DNA of 64,000 nucleotides from Agromyces sp. Root81. Its GTDB lineage: Bacteria; Actinomycetota; Actinomycetes; Actinomycetales; Microbacteriaceae. Shown here in pieces: positions 44,159 through 52,463 of this stretch. Each line of letters opens with the position of its first letter. The first letter of the stretch is position 1. A program made the position numbers and the translations under genes. The stretch is from NCBI RefSeq assembly GCF_001429165.1, contig NZ_LMIR01000001.1, positions 989,715-1,053,714 on the forward strand, given 5' to 3'. The notes beneath the pieces were generated by a model that searched no databases, was not told the origin of the DNA, and was given only the letters and a program-made list of their open reading frames with translations.

Positions 44159-47040
44159 CGGAGGACCTCCTGGTTGCGCGAGACGGGTTCGAGGGTGCGG
44201 ATGCCGCGGCCCGCGAGCTGCGGCGAGATCGCGGGCGACACGGCGGACCGGCCGAGGCCGACGACGACCGTGACCTGTGCGGGCACGAGCGCGGCGAGGG
44301 CGTGCCAGAGTGCGCCCGTGGCCGAGCCCGGATCGTCGTCGAGGTCGATGACGATGGCCTTCGGACGTTCGGCGAGCGCCGCCGCGACCGCGACGAGCGT
44401 GCGGGCCTCGACGCCGAGGGCGGCGAGCGGGGTCGCGGTCGTGAACCGGGGCCCGTCGGGGCCGGGGCCGGCGGCCGCGGCCGCCCGCTCGGTCCAGGTG
44501 CGGACGAGCGAGTTGGACGGCGCGATCGAGTACCACGGCCGGGTGGCGTCGAGCCGGCCGGCGATGAGCTCGCCGACCGTGCCGCCCGGCGCGGCATCCG
44601 CTGCGACCTCGGCGATCGCGACCGCGCGCATGACGGTGCCGGTGCCGGAGGGCAGCGGCGAGCCGAGCACCGCGAGACGGCCCCCGACCGGCGCGAGCCG
44701 CCCTGCGAGCGTCGCGGAGACGACGCGGCGGTCGACGGCGTCGCCCTGCACGACGAGCACTCCGCCGACGGGAACTTCGACGGAAAGGGGGCCGATCGGT
44801 CGTTCGGGAAGCCCGAAGACGGCATCCCCCGCGTTCACGGCGGCGGGGCGGGCGGCCGCCCACTCCTCCTGCTCGAGGTGGGCGCGGAGGCCCTCGCCCT
44901 CGATGTCGACGTTCGGCAGGATCCTGGCGAGCCACTTCGGCAGCCACCAGGCCGCCTTGCCGGCGAGCGCCATCGCGGCGGGCACGAGCGTCATCCGCAC
45001 GAGGAAGGCGTCGAAGGCGACGCCGACGGCGAGCGCGAAGGCGATGCCCTTGATCACCCCGGCACCTTCGGGCACGAAGGCGAAGAAGACGAAGAACATG
45101 ATGAGGGCGGCGGCCGTCACGACGCGCGCGGCGTGCTGGAAGCCGTGCACGACGGACCCCCGCGCGTCACCCGTCTTCACGTACTCCTCGCGCATGCCCG
45201 AGACGAGGAACACCTGGTAGTCCATGGCGAGGCCGAACAGCACCGCCATGAGCAGGATCGGGAGGAAGCTGAGGATCGGCCCCGGCTCGACGTGCAGCAG
45301 GTCGGCGAACCAGCCCCACTGGAAGATCGCGACGGTGACGCCGATCGCGCCGAACGCCGAGAGCAGGAATCCGAGTGCGGCCTTGATCGGCACGAACACC
45401 GAGCGGAACACCATGAGCAGCAGCACGATCGAGAGCCCGACGACGATGAGGGCGAACGGGATCAGCGCGTCGGCGAGCCGATTCGAGATGTCGATCGCGA
45501 CCGCCGTGTAGCCGGTCACCGCGATCGGAGTGCCGTAGTCGGCCGTGATCGAGGGCTCGAGTTGGCGGATGTTCTCGACGAGCACCTTGGTCTCCGGGGC
45601 ATCCGGAGCGCTCTCGGGGATCACCTGGATGATGGCCGTGTCCGCGGTCGGGTTCGGCAGTCCCTGGCCGACGAAGGCGACGTCGTCGAGCTCGCCGATG
45701 CGGGCCCCGATCGAGTCGAGGTCGTCGAAGATGTCGGTCGTCTGGGTGATGTCGACCGTGACGATGAGCGGGCCGTTGTAGCCGGGGCCGAAGCCCTCCT
45801 CGATCATCTCGTAGGCCTCGCGCTGGCTCGAACCCTCGGTGCCCGAGCCGTTCGGGAGGTTGAGGTCGAGGCTGAGCGCCGGCACGGCGGCGGCGCCGAG
45901 CAGTCCCACCACGATCACGACGAAGACGACGGGCGCCTTCAGCACGAGGTCGACCCAGCGGCGGCCCATCGTGCGCTTGCCGCTGTCGTCGTCGGCGTTC
46001 GCGCGGCGATGGGCGCGGCTGCCCGGCTTCGGCACGAGCTTGCGCCCGAAGACGCCGAGGAGCGCCGGGAGCAGGGTGACGGCTCCCACCACCGCGATGA
46101 GCACGGCGAACGCGGCGCCGACGCCCATGACGCTGAGGAACGGGATGCCGACGACGAGCAGGCCGAGCAGCGCGATGATCACGGTGAGGCCGGCGAAGAC
46201 CACTGCGCCGCCGGCGGTCGCGACCGCCTCGGCCGCCGACTCCTCGGGGTCCTGCCCGCGCGCGAGCTGGTTCCGGTGCCGCGACAGGATGAAGAGGGCG
46301 TAGTCGATGCCGACGGCGAGGCCGATCATGACCGCGAGCATGGGCGCGGTCGAGGAGACCGTCGTGAACGCCGCGACGATCGAGATGCCGCCGAAGGCCG
46401 CGCCGACGCCGACGAGGGCGGTCAGCAGCGGCATGCCCGCCGCGAGGAGCGAGCCGAAGGTGATGATCAGGACGACCGCGGCGAAGAGCACGCCGAACAC
46501 CTCGGTGATCGTCAGGCCGAAGCTCGTCTCCTGGAACACGTCGCCGCCGAAGGCGACGGCCAGGCCCGCCTCGCTGCCGAGTTCGCCGGTCGCCTCGACG
46601 GCGTCGAGCGACTCCGCCGTGACATCCGTGACCGGACCGTCGAACTGGATCTGGATGTAGGCGGTGCGCCCGTCCCCCGAGATCTGGTCGCCGGCGTACT
46701 CGTCGAAGGGGCCGAGCACGCTCGCCACGCCGTCCACCTGTTCGAGCTCGGCCTCCATCGCCTCGATCGCGTCGCGCGCCGAGGACGCCTCGACGGTCTC
46801 CCCGTCGGGGGCCTCGACGACGGCCTTGGCCGAAGCGCCGGCCGTCTCGGGGAACACGGCGGCGAGCTGGTCGATCGCCGTCTGGGACTCGGTGCCGGGA
46901 ATGGCGAACGAGTCCTGCAGCTGGCCGCCGAGCGCGAGGCCCGTGCCGAGCAGCGCGCCGAGCGCGAGCACCCAGGCGACGATGACGTACCAGGCGCGGC
47001 GGAAGGCGAAGCGTCCGATGCGGTGGAGGAGGAGAGCCAT
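44155..47040 (-). CDS. MMPL-family transporter with degenerate ABC-ATPase-like tail
   Basis: A 961-residue inner-membrane protein. Residues ~1-725 form an RND/MMPL transporter with two halves, each with one helix, an extracytoplasmic loop and a cluster of five helices; GLAVGIDYALFILSRHRN and FGLAMDYQVFLVSGMREEY carry the proton-relay Asp-Tyr pairs. From about residue 735 to the end is a soluble domain that reads like an ABC ATPase (a strand-rich start, a signature-like LAALGVEARTLVAVAAAL, then KAIVIDLDDD like a Walker B) but has no Walker A GxxGxGKS; the equivalent loop is VVQGDAVDRRVV. It may be a regulatory or scaffolding domain. Located between tetR and yhgE in one operon. Confidence 0.88.
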   Translation of the reverse strand: MALLLHRIGRFAFRRAWYVIVAWVLALGALLGTGLALGGQLQDSFAIPGTESQTAIDQLAAVFPETAGASAKAVVEAPDGETVEASSARDAIEAMEAELEQVDGVASVLGPFDEYAGDQISGDGRTAYIQIQFDGPVTDVTAESLDAVEATGELGSEAGLAVAFGGDVFQETSFGLTITEVFGVLFAAVVLIITFGSLLAAGMPLLTALVGVGAAFGGISIVAAFTTVSSTAPMLAVMIGLAVGIDYALFILSRHRNQLARGQDPEESAAEAVATAGGAVVFAGLTVIIALLGLLVVGIPFLSVMGVGAAFAVLIAVVGAVTLLPALLGVFGRKLVPKPGSRAHRRANADDDSGKRTMGRRWVDLVLKAPVVFVVIVVGLLGAAAVPALSLDLNLPNGSGTEGSSQREAYEMIEEGFGPGYNGPLIVTVDITQTTDIFDDLDSIGARIGELDDVAFVGQGLPNPTADTAIIQVIPESAPDAPETKVLVENIRQLEPSITADYGTPIAVTGYTAVAIDISNRLADALIPFALIVVGLSIVLLLMVFRSVFVPIKAALGFLLSAFGAIGVTVAIFQWGWFADLLHVEPGPILSFLPILLMAVLFGLAMDYQVFLVSGMREEYVKTGDARGSVVHGFQHAARVVTAAALIMFFVFFAFVPEGAGVIKGIAFALAVGVAFDAFLVRMTLVPAAMALAGKAAWWLPKWLARILPNVDIEGEGLRAHLEQEEWAAARPAAVNAGDAVFGLPERPIGPLSVEVPVGGVLVVQGDAVDRRVVSATLAGRLAPVGGRLAVLGSPLPSGTGTVMRAVAIAEVAADAAPGGTVGELIAGRLDATRPWYSIAPSNSLVRTWTERAAAAAGPGPDGPRFTTATPLAALGVEARTLVAVAAALAERPKAIVIDLDDDPGSATGALWHALAALVPAQVTVVVGLGRSAVSPAISPQLAGRGIRTLEPVSRNQEVLR

Positions 47041-47048
47041 TGGTCTGC

Positions 47049-47648
47049 CTATCGGGTCGGGCGGCCGTCGGCCGTCAACAGGAGTTCGGAGAGCACGGAG
47101 ATGAGGGCGTCGCGCACGTCGGCGTCGGCGACCTGCTGGTCGCCGACGAGGAACGTGGCGCCGGCGACGAGCGTGTACGTGGCGCCGGCGAGCGCGACGC
47201 CGAAGCGCATCTGCTCGGCGAGGCTGGCGTCGTCGGCGCAGATCGAGTCGGCGAGGCCCTGGATGGCGGTGTTCGCGCGCTCGATGACCGGCAGCCCGCG
47301 GAGCGACTGACCCTGGTTCACGAAGGTGTGCACCGCGAGGCGGTTGCCGAGCAGGAAGTCGACGAAGCGCTCGATGAAGACCGCCTGCGCCGCCGCCGAG
47401 CGGCCACCGGCGACGAAGTCGCCGAGCAGGGTCTCGAGCAGGTCGATCGACGGGCCGATCGCGGCTTCGAGCAGTGCCTCCTTCGAGGCGTAGTGGTAGA
47501 GCACGCTCGACTTCGAGTAGCCGGCGTGGTCGGCGATCTGCTGCAGCGAGCTCGCGGCGAAGCCGACGGTCGCGAACTGCTCGAGTGCGGCCTGGCGCAG
47601 CTCGTCGCTGGCGCGCACGCGGGAGGGCACGGATGCATCTGAGGGCAT
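47049..47648 (-). CDS. TetR-family regulator of the MMPL operon
   Basis: A 199-residue TetR/AcrR repressor and first gene of the operon. The helix-turn-helix is SSLQQIADHAGYSKSSVLYHYAS (residues ~33-55). The ATG at 47648 is set by TACCGT (47655-47660), which ends 6 bases upstream as a leaderless -10; a longer frame starting at 47702 runs through the operator. Its stop is 8 bases before the MMPL ATG, so the repressor is co-transcribed with its targets. Confidence 0.92.
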   Translation of the reverse strand: MPSDASVPSRVRASDELRQAALEQFATVGFAASSLQQIADHAGYSKSSVLYHYASKEALLEAAIGPSIDLLETLLGDFVAGGRSAAAQAVFIERFVDFLLGNRLAVHTFVNQGQSLRGLPVIERANTAIQGLADSICADDASLAEQMRFGVALAGATYTLVAGATFLVGDQQVADADVRDALISVLSELLLTADGRPTR

Positions 47649-47654
47649 GCATCC

Positions 47655-47695
47655 ACGGTAATTGACCGATCGGTCAGCTTCTGCACGATCGGTCA
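47655..47695 (-). promoter_or_regulatory. TetR operator and leaderless promoter
   Basis: A perfect 14-bp palindrome TGACCGATCGGTCA (47663-47676), a typical TetR operator, with a second half-site GATCGGTCA at 47687-47695. It lies immediately upstream of the -10 TACCGT (47655-47660), so binding should block the promoter. The divergent small gene begins at 47746 and may also be affected. Confidence 0.75.
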
Positions 47696-47745
47696 GATTC
47701 ACGGATGTCTCTCAGCCGCCCGAAGCGGCGCGGTAGCGTTGCCCC

Positions 47746-47934
47746 ATGCGCAAGTACCTCTTCAGCGGCGCCGTGATCAGCGCCATCATCAGCGGCATCG
47801 GCGTGTTGAAGACCACCGCCTCTGGCCCCCGCGACTGGCGCCTGCTGCTCATGTGGGTGTCGTGGGCCGCGAGCCTCGCGATCGCGATCGGCACGGTCGC
47901 CGAAGAGACCAAGCAGGGCGAACTCGGCGAATAA
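47746..47934 (+). CDS. Small two-helix membrane protein, 62 residues
   Basis: Unrecognised. Two hydrophobic segments (about 5-22 and 30-50) are separated by a short basic GPRDWR loop, and the end is acidic. The start is leaderless: TAGCGT (47734-47739) ends 6 bases before the ATG. Similar tiny conserved membrane proteins are common in Microbacteriaceae. It is divergent from the TetR operon. Confidence 0.7.
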   Translation: MRKYLFSGAVISAIISGIGVLKTTASGPRDWRLLLMWVSWAASLAIAIGTVAEETKQGELGE

Positions 47935-48036
47935 CGCCGCCGCGCCGGCGTTGCGCGGCGTGTCACTCGCAATCCGCATCACCGTGCCCGAAACTGGGAC
48001 GAACGACCCGAGACGAACCCACGAGAGGGGTCACCG

Positions 48037-48528
48037 ATGTTCCGCCGCTGGCGCCGCGCACGGCTTGCCGCCCAGGCCTCCGCCCATGTTGCCGCCCCGA
48101 CGCCGCACCCTTCTGCGGCCGACCTTCGCGGCGAGCACATCTTCGAACTCCTGAACTCGCGCCTGTCCGAGTTCATCGGGCCCGGCGGCGGGTGGTCGCT
48201 CGTGCGCAAGTCCGACGGCGACACCGACCGCATCTTCCACGCGATGCTCACGCACCAGATCGCGGCCGAGCTCACCCGTGCGATCCTCGAGGAGCGCGAT
48301 TCCGTCGCGGTCGTCGTGCCCGCCGGTGAGGAGACGCTCGCCCTCAGCTGGGAGCCCTCGCCGCTCATCGTGTGGGCCGACCCGGTCGAGACGGCCGCGC
48401 CGGTCGACGCTGCGGCCGACGACGCTGCGGCCGACCACGAACTGTTCGCCGCGACATCCGACCTGGTCGAAGCCGCCGCGCTGCCGACCATCGGCATGGC
48501 CACGGCAGTCGAGGCCCGCGCCGCCTGA
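48037..48528 (+). CDS. Hypothetical protein, 163 residues
   Basis: Unrecognised soluble protein. A basic N-terminus (FRRWRRARLAA) precedes a folded-looking region with FELLNSRLSEFIGPGGGWSLV and FHAMLTHQIAAELTRAIL (residues ~35-90). The C-terminal third is Ala/Asp-rich and contains a short tandem duplication (DAAADDAAAD), which matches a 15-base repeat in the DNA. GAGAGGGG lies 6 bases before the ATG. Its role and partners are not evident. Confidence 0.7.
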   Translation: MFRRWRRARLAAQASAHVAAPTPHPSAADLRGEHIFELLNSRLSEFIGPGGGWSLVRKSDGDTDRIFHAMLTHQIAAELTRAILEERDSVAVVVPAGEETLALSWEPSPLIVWADPVETAAPVDAAADDAAADHELFAATSDLVEAAALPTIGMATAVEARAA

Positions 48529-48689
48529 TCCGGCGCAGGTGAGGCGTTGCCCGGGCGCTCAGACGCTCGGTGCCACCGACGTCCAAATTCGACCGGCGAT
48601 TCTTGTACGACTGGATCGAGAAGGCGCTCCCCCGCCACTCGTAGCGTGATTCACGGGCAATCGCCCGCACGCCACGAGAGGGGAACCGG

Positions 48690-49379
48690 ATGACCTCCGC
48701 CCACAGCACCACCCCGCCCGACACCGAGTCGAACGCGACGCCCACTGCCGCACGCCCGCGCCGCAGCAGTGCCCGCGACCTCGCGCAGATCGCCGTCTTC
48801 GCCGCGCTCATCGCCGCGCTGGGACTTCCCGGGGCCCTCACCATCGGCGGCGCCGCCGTGCCGATCACGTTCCAGACGCTCGGGGTGATGCTCGCGGGCG
48901 CCATCCTCGGTGCGCGCAAGGGTGCCCTCTCCGTGCTCCTCTTCATCGCGCTCGTCGCAGCCGGCCTGCCGCTCCTCTCCGGTGGCCGGGGCGGCCTCAG
49001 CGTCTTCGTCGGCCCGTCGGTCGGCTACCTCATCGGATGGCTGCTCGGCGCCGCCGTCATCGGCTGGGCGACCGCCCGCCTGCTGCCGCGGTACCCGATC
49101 GCGCCCGCGCTCGCATGGACCGCGCTCGGCGGCATCGTCGCGATCTACCTGGTCGGGGTGCCCGTGATGGCCGCGATCACCGACATCCCGGTCGGGGCCG
49201 CCCTGCTCGGCTCGACGATCTACCTTCCCGGCGACCTCGCCAAGGTCGTCGTGACCGTGCTCGTGGCGAAGGGGGTGCACCGGGCATGGCCGGGGCTCAT
49301 CGAGCCGCGATCGTGGCCGTGGGCATCGCGAACCGGCGCGTCCGGCTCCGAACCGACCCCCGCGGGCCCTGCGGCGTGA
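48690..49379 (+). CDS. bioY: BioY biotin transporter S-component
   Basis: A 229-residue substrate-binding membrane component of an energy-coupling factor (ECF) biotin transporter. Six hydrophobic segments lie between residues ~28 and 205. Family motifs are PVPITFQTLGVMLAGAILG-type at about residues 55-73 and GGRGGLSVFVGPSVGYLIGW (about 95-115). The first ~30 residues are a polar cytosolic extension. The ATG has GAGGGG upstream. It is the first gene of a coupled operon that also encodes the ECF ATPase and T-component, and its stop overlaps the next start as GTGA. Confidence 0.95.
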   Translation: MTSAHSTTPPDTESNATPTAARPRRSSARDLAQIAVFAALIAALGLPGALTIGGAAVPITFQTLGVMLAGAILGARKGALSVLLFIALVAAGLPLLSGGRGGLSVFVGPSVGYLIGWLLGAAVIGWATARLLPRYPIAPALAWTALGGIVAIYLVGVPVMAAITDIPVGAALLGSTIYLPGDLAKVVVTVLVAKGVHRAWPGLIEPRSWPWASRTGASGSEPTPAGPAA

Positions 49380-50602
49380 GCGACTGGCTGCGGGGACAGC
49401 GCGACGGACTCGCCCTCGCGTTCGGCGGCGACGCCGTGCGCTACGGCGAGCTCGCCGACGCGGTCGCCGCGGCCTCGCTGCCGAGCGGCGACGGACTCGT
49501 CGCCTGCCCGGCCGGCACCGATCCCGTACAGTTCCTCACTCTCGTGCTCGCGTGCCTCGACCGCGGCCGCCCGGTGCTCGTCGGCGGTGACGCGGCGGAC
49601 GCCGAGCGGATCTCGTCGAGCCTGCCCGCGGGAACCGAACTCGCGGTGCTCACCTCGGGATCCTCCGACCCCGCCGGCAGCCAGCGAGCCGTCGCCCGAA
49701 CGAACGCCTCCTGGCTCGCCTCGGCCGCACCGCTCGCCGAGATCGCGGGGATCCGGTCGGACGACCGGATCGCCGTCACCGGCCCGCTGCACGTCTCCAT
49801 GCACCTCTACGCGGCGCTCCACGCGCTCTGGCTCGGCGCAGCGGTCGGCGACGGGCTCGACGGGGCGAGCGTCGTGCATGCGACGCCGACCCGGCTGGCA
49901 CGTCTCATCGAGTCCGACGCGCTGCCGTCGGCTGCGATCGTCGCCGGCGCGGCGATGGGCGGTCCCCTCCGCGCGCGGGCGGCAGCACGAGGCATCCGCG
50001 TGACCGAGTACTACGGCGCCGCAGAGCTCTCGTTCGTGGCGGCCGGCCGGGGCGGTTCGCTCTCGCCGTTCCCGGGCGTCGAGGTCGAGTTGCGGCCGAC
50101 CGCGTCGGGCCGGGAACTCTGGGCCCGCTCGCCCTACCTCGCGCTCGGCGTCGTCGGCGGCGGCATGCTCCGCCGCGATGGCGACGGCTTCGCCACGGTC
50201 GGCGACCTCGCCGAACCGATCGATGCCGAGGCCTTCCGCATCGTCGGCCGCGGCGACGCCGCCATCACGACGGCGGGTGCCACCGTGCTCGCCGAAGACG
50301 TCGAGGCGCGCCTCCTCGCCCTGCCCGGGGTCGTCGCGGCCGTCGTCATCGGCGAACCGCACGAACTGCTCGGCGAACGCGTCGTCGCCGTCGTCGAGCT
50401 CGACGGCGCGACGGATGCCGCAGCGGTCATGGCCGCCGCACGCGATCGCCTGCCCGCAGCCGAACTGCCGCGGCGCTGGTTCGTGCACGCCATCCCCCGC
50501 ACCGTCTCCGGCAAGCCGGCACGAGGCCTCCTCCGGGTCGCGCTCGCGGCGGGAACGCTCGGCCCGGCGCACCCGGCGATGTCCGACGGGAGCCCGTCGT
50601 GA
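49376..50602 (+). CDS. Compact AMP-forming acyl-CoA ligase-like protein in the biotin operon
   Basis: A 408-residue member of the ANL adenylating superfamily, about 100 residues shorter than usual acyl-CoA synthetases and closer in size to MenE. The A3 P-loop is LTSGSSDPAGSQRAV, without the usual PKG. A5 is TEYYGAAEL, A7 TVGDLAEP, and the A10 catalytic lysine is in PRTVSGKPARG. It should activate a carboxylate to an acyl-AMP and then acyl-CoA. The GTG overlaps the bioY stop and its own stop overlaps the thiolase start (TGATG). The location suggests a biotin-pathway carboxylate (biotin, a biotin vitamer or pimelate), but the substrate is inference. Confidence 0.85.
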   Translation: MSDWLRGQRDGLALAFGGDAVRYGELADAVAAASLPSGDGLVACPAGTDPVQFLTLVLACLDRGRPVLVGGDAADAERISSSLPAGTELAVLTSGSSDPAGSQRAVARTNASWLASAAPLAEIAGIRSDDRIAVTGPLHVSMHLYAALHALWLGAAVGDGLDGASVVHATPTRLARLIESDALPSAAIVAGAAMGGPLRARAAARGIRVTEYYGAAELSFVAAGRGGSLSPFPGVEVELRPTASGRELWARSPYLALGVVGGGMLRRDGDGFATVGDLAEPIDAEAFRIVGRGDAAITTAGATVLAEDVEARLLALPGVVAAVVIGEPHELLGERVVAVVELDGATDAAAVMAAARDRLPAAELPRRWFVHAIPRTVSGKPARGLLRVALAAGTLGPAHPAMSDGSPS

Positions 50603-51777
50603 TGCCCGGCTCCGGCGCTCGCTCCGCGCCAGTCATCGTCTCGCCGCTGCGCACCGCGATCGGCACGGCCGGCCGCGGCCTCGCCGCGCACACCGTCGAT
50701 TCGCTCGCCGCCCCTGTCCTCGCCGGGGTCGCGGCGGCCGTCGCGCCGAGCGGCCTCGCGATCGACGACGTCGTGCTCGGAAACTGCATGGGACCCGGCG
50801 GCGACATCGCCCGCGTCGCCGCGTTGCGGGCGGGGCTCGGCACCTCGGTGCCCGGCGTCACGGTCGACCGGCAGTGCGGTTCCGGCCTGGATGCCGTCAT
50901 GCAGGCCGCCGCCCGGGTCGGGGCCGGAGACGGCGCACTGTTCCTCGCCGGCGGTGCCGAGTCGGCGTCGACGGCGCCGCACCGCTCCTGGCCGCTGTCG
51001 GGTGAACGGTACTCGCGCGCGCCGTTCGCACCGACCGGATTCCCGGATCCCGAGATGGGCCAGGCGGCCGACCGGCTCGCGGCGGTGCGCGGCATCTCCC
51101 GCGAACGGCAGGATGCGTGGGCGGCCCGCTCGCACGCACGCGCCGCCGCGGCGCGATCGAACGGCGTCTTCGCCGGCGAGATCGTCGCGATCGACGGCAT
51201 CTCGAGCGACGATCGCCCGCGCGCTGGGATGGACGTCACGCGGCTCTCGCGATTCGCACCCGCGTTCGCTCCTCCCGCCGGAGCGAGCGACGGTGCAGCG
51301 GGCCCGTTCGGCACGGTCACCGCCGGCAACTCGTGCGGCTTCTCCGACGGCGCCGCGGCGATGGCGGTGACGACCGCTCGCGTGGCACGTGAACTCGGTC
51401 TCCCTTCGCTGCGCATCGTGGCCACCGCCGTCACCGGCGGCGACCCCGCGCTGCCGGGCATCGGTGCGGCTCCCGCCGCCCGGCTCGCGCTCGCCCGGGC
51501 CGGACTGACCCCGGCTGAGCTCGGCTTCGTCGAGATCACCGAGGCGTTCGCCGCCCAGCTCCTCGCCGTCAGCGACGAGCTCGGACTCGACGAGTCGCTG
51601 ATCTCCGGCGACGGCGGCGCCATCGCACTCGGGCATCCATGGGGCGCGTCCGGCGCGGTGCTGCTCGTGAGGCTCGCCGCCCGCATGTTCTCCTCCGATG
51701 ACGCCCGCCCGGGGCTCGCCGCCTGCTCGATCGGCGGCGGCCAGGGCATCGCCATGATCGTGGAACGGACCCCATGA
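50602..51777 (+). CDS. Thiolase (acetyl-CoA acyltransferase) in the biotin operon
   Basis: A 391-residue degradative/biosynthetic thiolase. The acyl-carrying Cys92 is in VDRQCGSGLDAV, the catalytic His near residue 345 in AIALGHPWGASGA, and the second catalytic Cys near residue 376 in ACSIGGGQG, so the active site is complete. It should cleave or form 3-oxoacyl-CoA. It is coupled to the acyl-CoA ligase gene before it and to bioM after it (ATGA). With the ligase it could shorten or build a CoA-bound side chain connected to biotin metabolism. Confidence 0.92.
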   Translation: MPGSGARSAPVIVSPLRTAIGTAGRGLAAHTVDSLAAPVLAGVAAAVAPSGLAIDDVVLGNCMGPGGDIARVAALRAGLGTSVPGVTVDRQCGSGLDAVMQAAARVGAGDGALFLAGGAESASTAPHRSWPLSGERYSRAPFAPTGFPDPEMGQAADRLAAVRGISRERQDAWAARSHARAAAARSNGVFAGEIVAIDGISSDDRPRAGMDVTRLSRFAPAFAPPAGASDGAAGPFGTVTAGNSCGFSDGAAAMAVTTARVARELGLPSLRIVATAVTGGDPALPGIGAAPAARLALARAGLTPAELGFVEITEAFAAQLLAVSDELGLDESLISGDGGAIALGHPWGASGAVLLVRLAARMFSSDDARPGLAACSIGGGQGIAMIVERTP

Positions 51778-52463
51778 CCGAGATCGTCTTCGACCACGTC
51801 AGCCACGACTTCGATGCGGAACGCGTCGTCGACGACGTCTCGCTCGTGCTCTCGGAGCACCGCATCGGCATCGTCGGCGCGAACGGCTCGGGCAAGTCGA
51901 CGCTCGCCCGCATGATCAACGGCCTCGTCGCGCCGACCGCCGGTCGCGTCTCGGTCGGCGGACTCGACCTCGCGCGCCACGCACGCGAGGTGCGCCGCAC
52001 CGTCGGCTTCGTGTTCACCAACGCCGACAACCAGATCGTGATGCCGACCGTGCGCGAGGACGTCGCGTTCACGCTGCGACGCCACAAGCTCGATCGAGCG
52101 GATGCCGCGGCGCGCGTCGAGGCGGCGCTGCACCGATTCGGACTCACCGGGCTGGCCGACCGACCTGCGCATCGGCTCTCGGGCGGGCAGAAGCAACTCC
52201 TCGCACTCGCCTCGGTGCTGGTCGCCGAGCCGGCCGTGATCGTCGCAGACGAGCCGACGACGCTGCTCGACGCGCGCAATGCCCGGCTCGTCGGCGAGCA
52301 CTTCGCCGAGCTGCCGCAGCAGCTCGTCGTCGTCAGCCACCAGCTCGAACTGCTCGAGGACTTCGATCGCGTCATCGTGATGGAGGCCGGTCGGGTCATC
52401 GCCGACGACCGCCCGGAGCCCGCGCTCGACGCCTATCGCGAGATCATCGGGAGCCCGCGATGA
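51774..52463 (+). CDS. bioM: BioM, ATPase of the ECF biotin transporter
   Basis: A 229-residue ABC ATPase. Walker A is GANGSGKST (residues 35-43), the Q-loop lies in TNADNQIVMPTVREDV, the signature is LSGGQK, Walker B is VIVADEPTT, and the switch His is in VVSHQLELL. NADNQ after the Walker A region is typical of EcfA-type ATPases. Together with BioN and BioY it forms the biotin uptake complex. It overlaps the genes on both sides by 4 bases. Confidence 0.93.
   Translation: MTEIVFDHVSHDFDAERVVDDVSLVLSEHRIGIVGANGSGKSTLARMINGLVAPTAGRVSVGGLDLARHAREVRRTVGFVFTNADNQIVMPTVREDVAFTLRRHKLDRADAAARVEAALHRFGLTGLADRPAHRLSGGQKQLLALASVLVAEPAVIVADEPTTLLDARNARLVGEHFAELPQQLVVVSHQLELLEDFDRVIVMEAGRVIADDRPEPALDAYREIIGSPR

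Noticed and set aside
44302..47310. A 1002-codon plus-strand open frame opposite the MMPL gene
   Set aside because: The MMPL proton-relay motifs and helices on the minus strand are clear; the antisense frame is a highly charged shadow.
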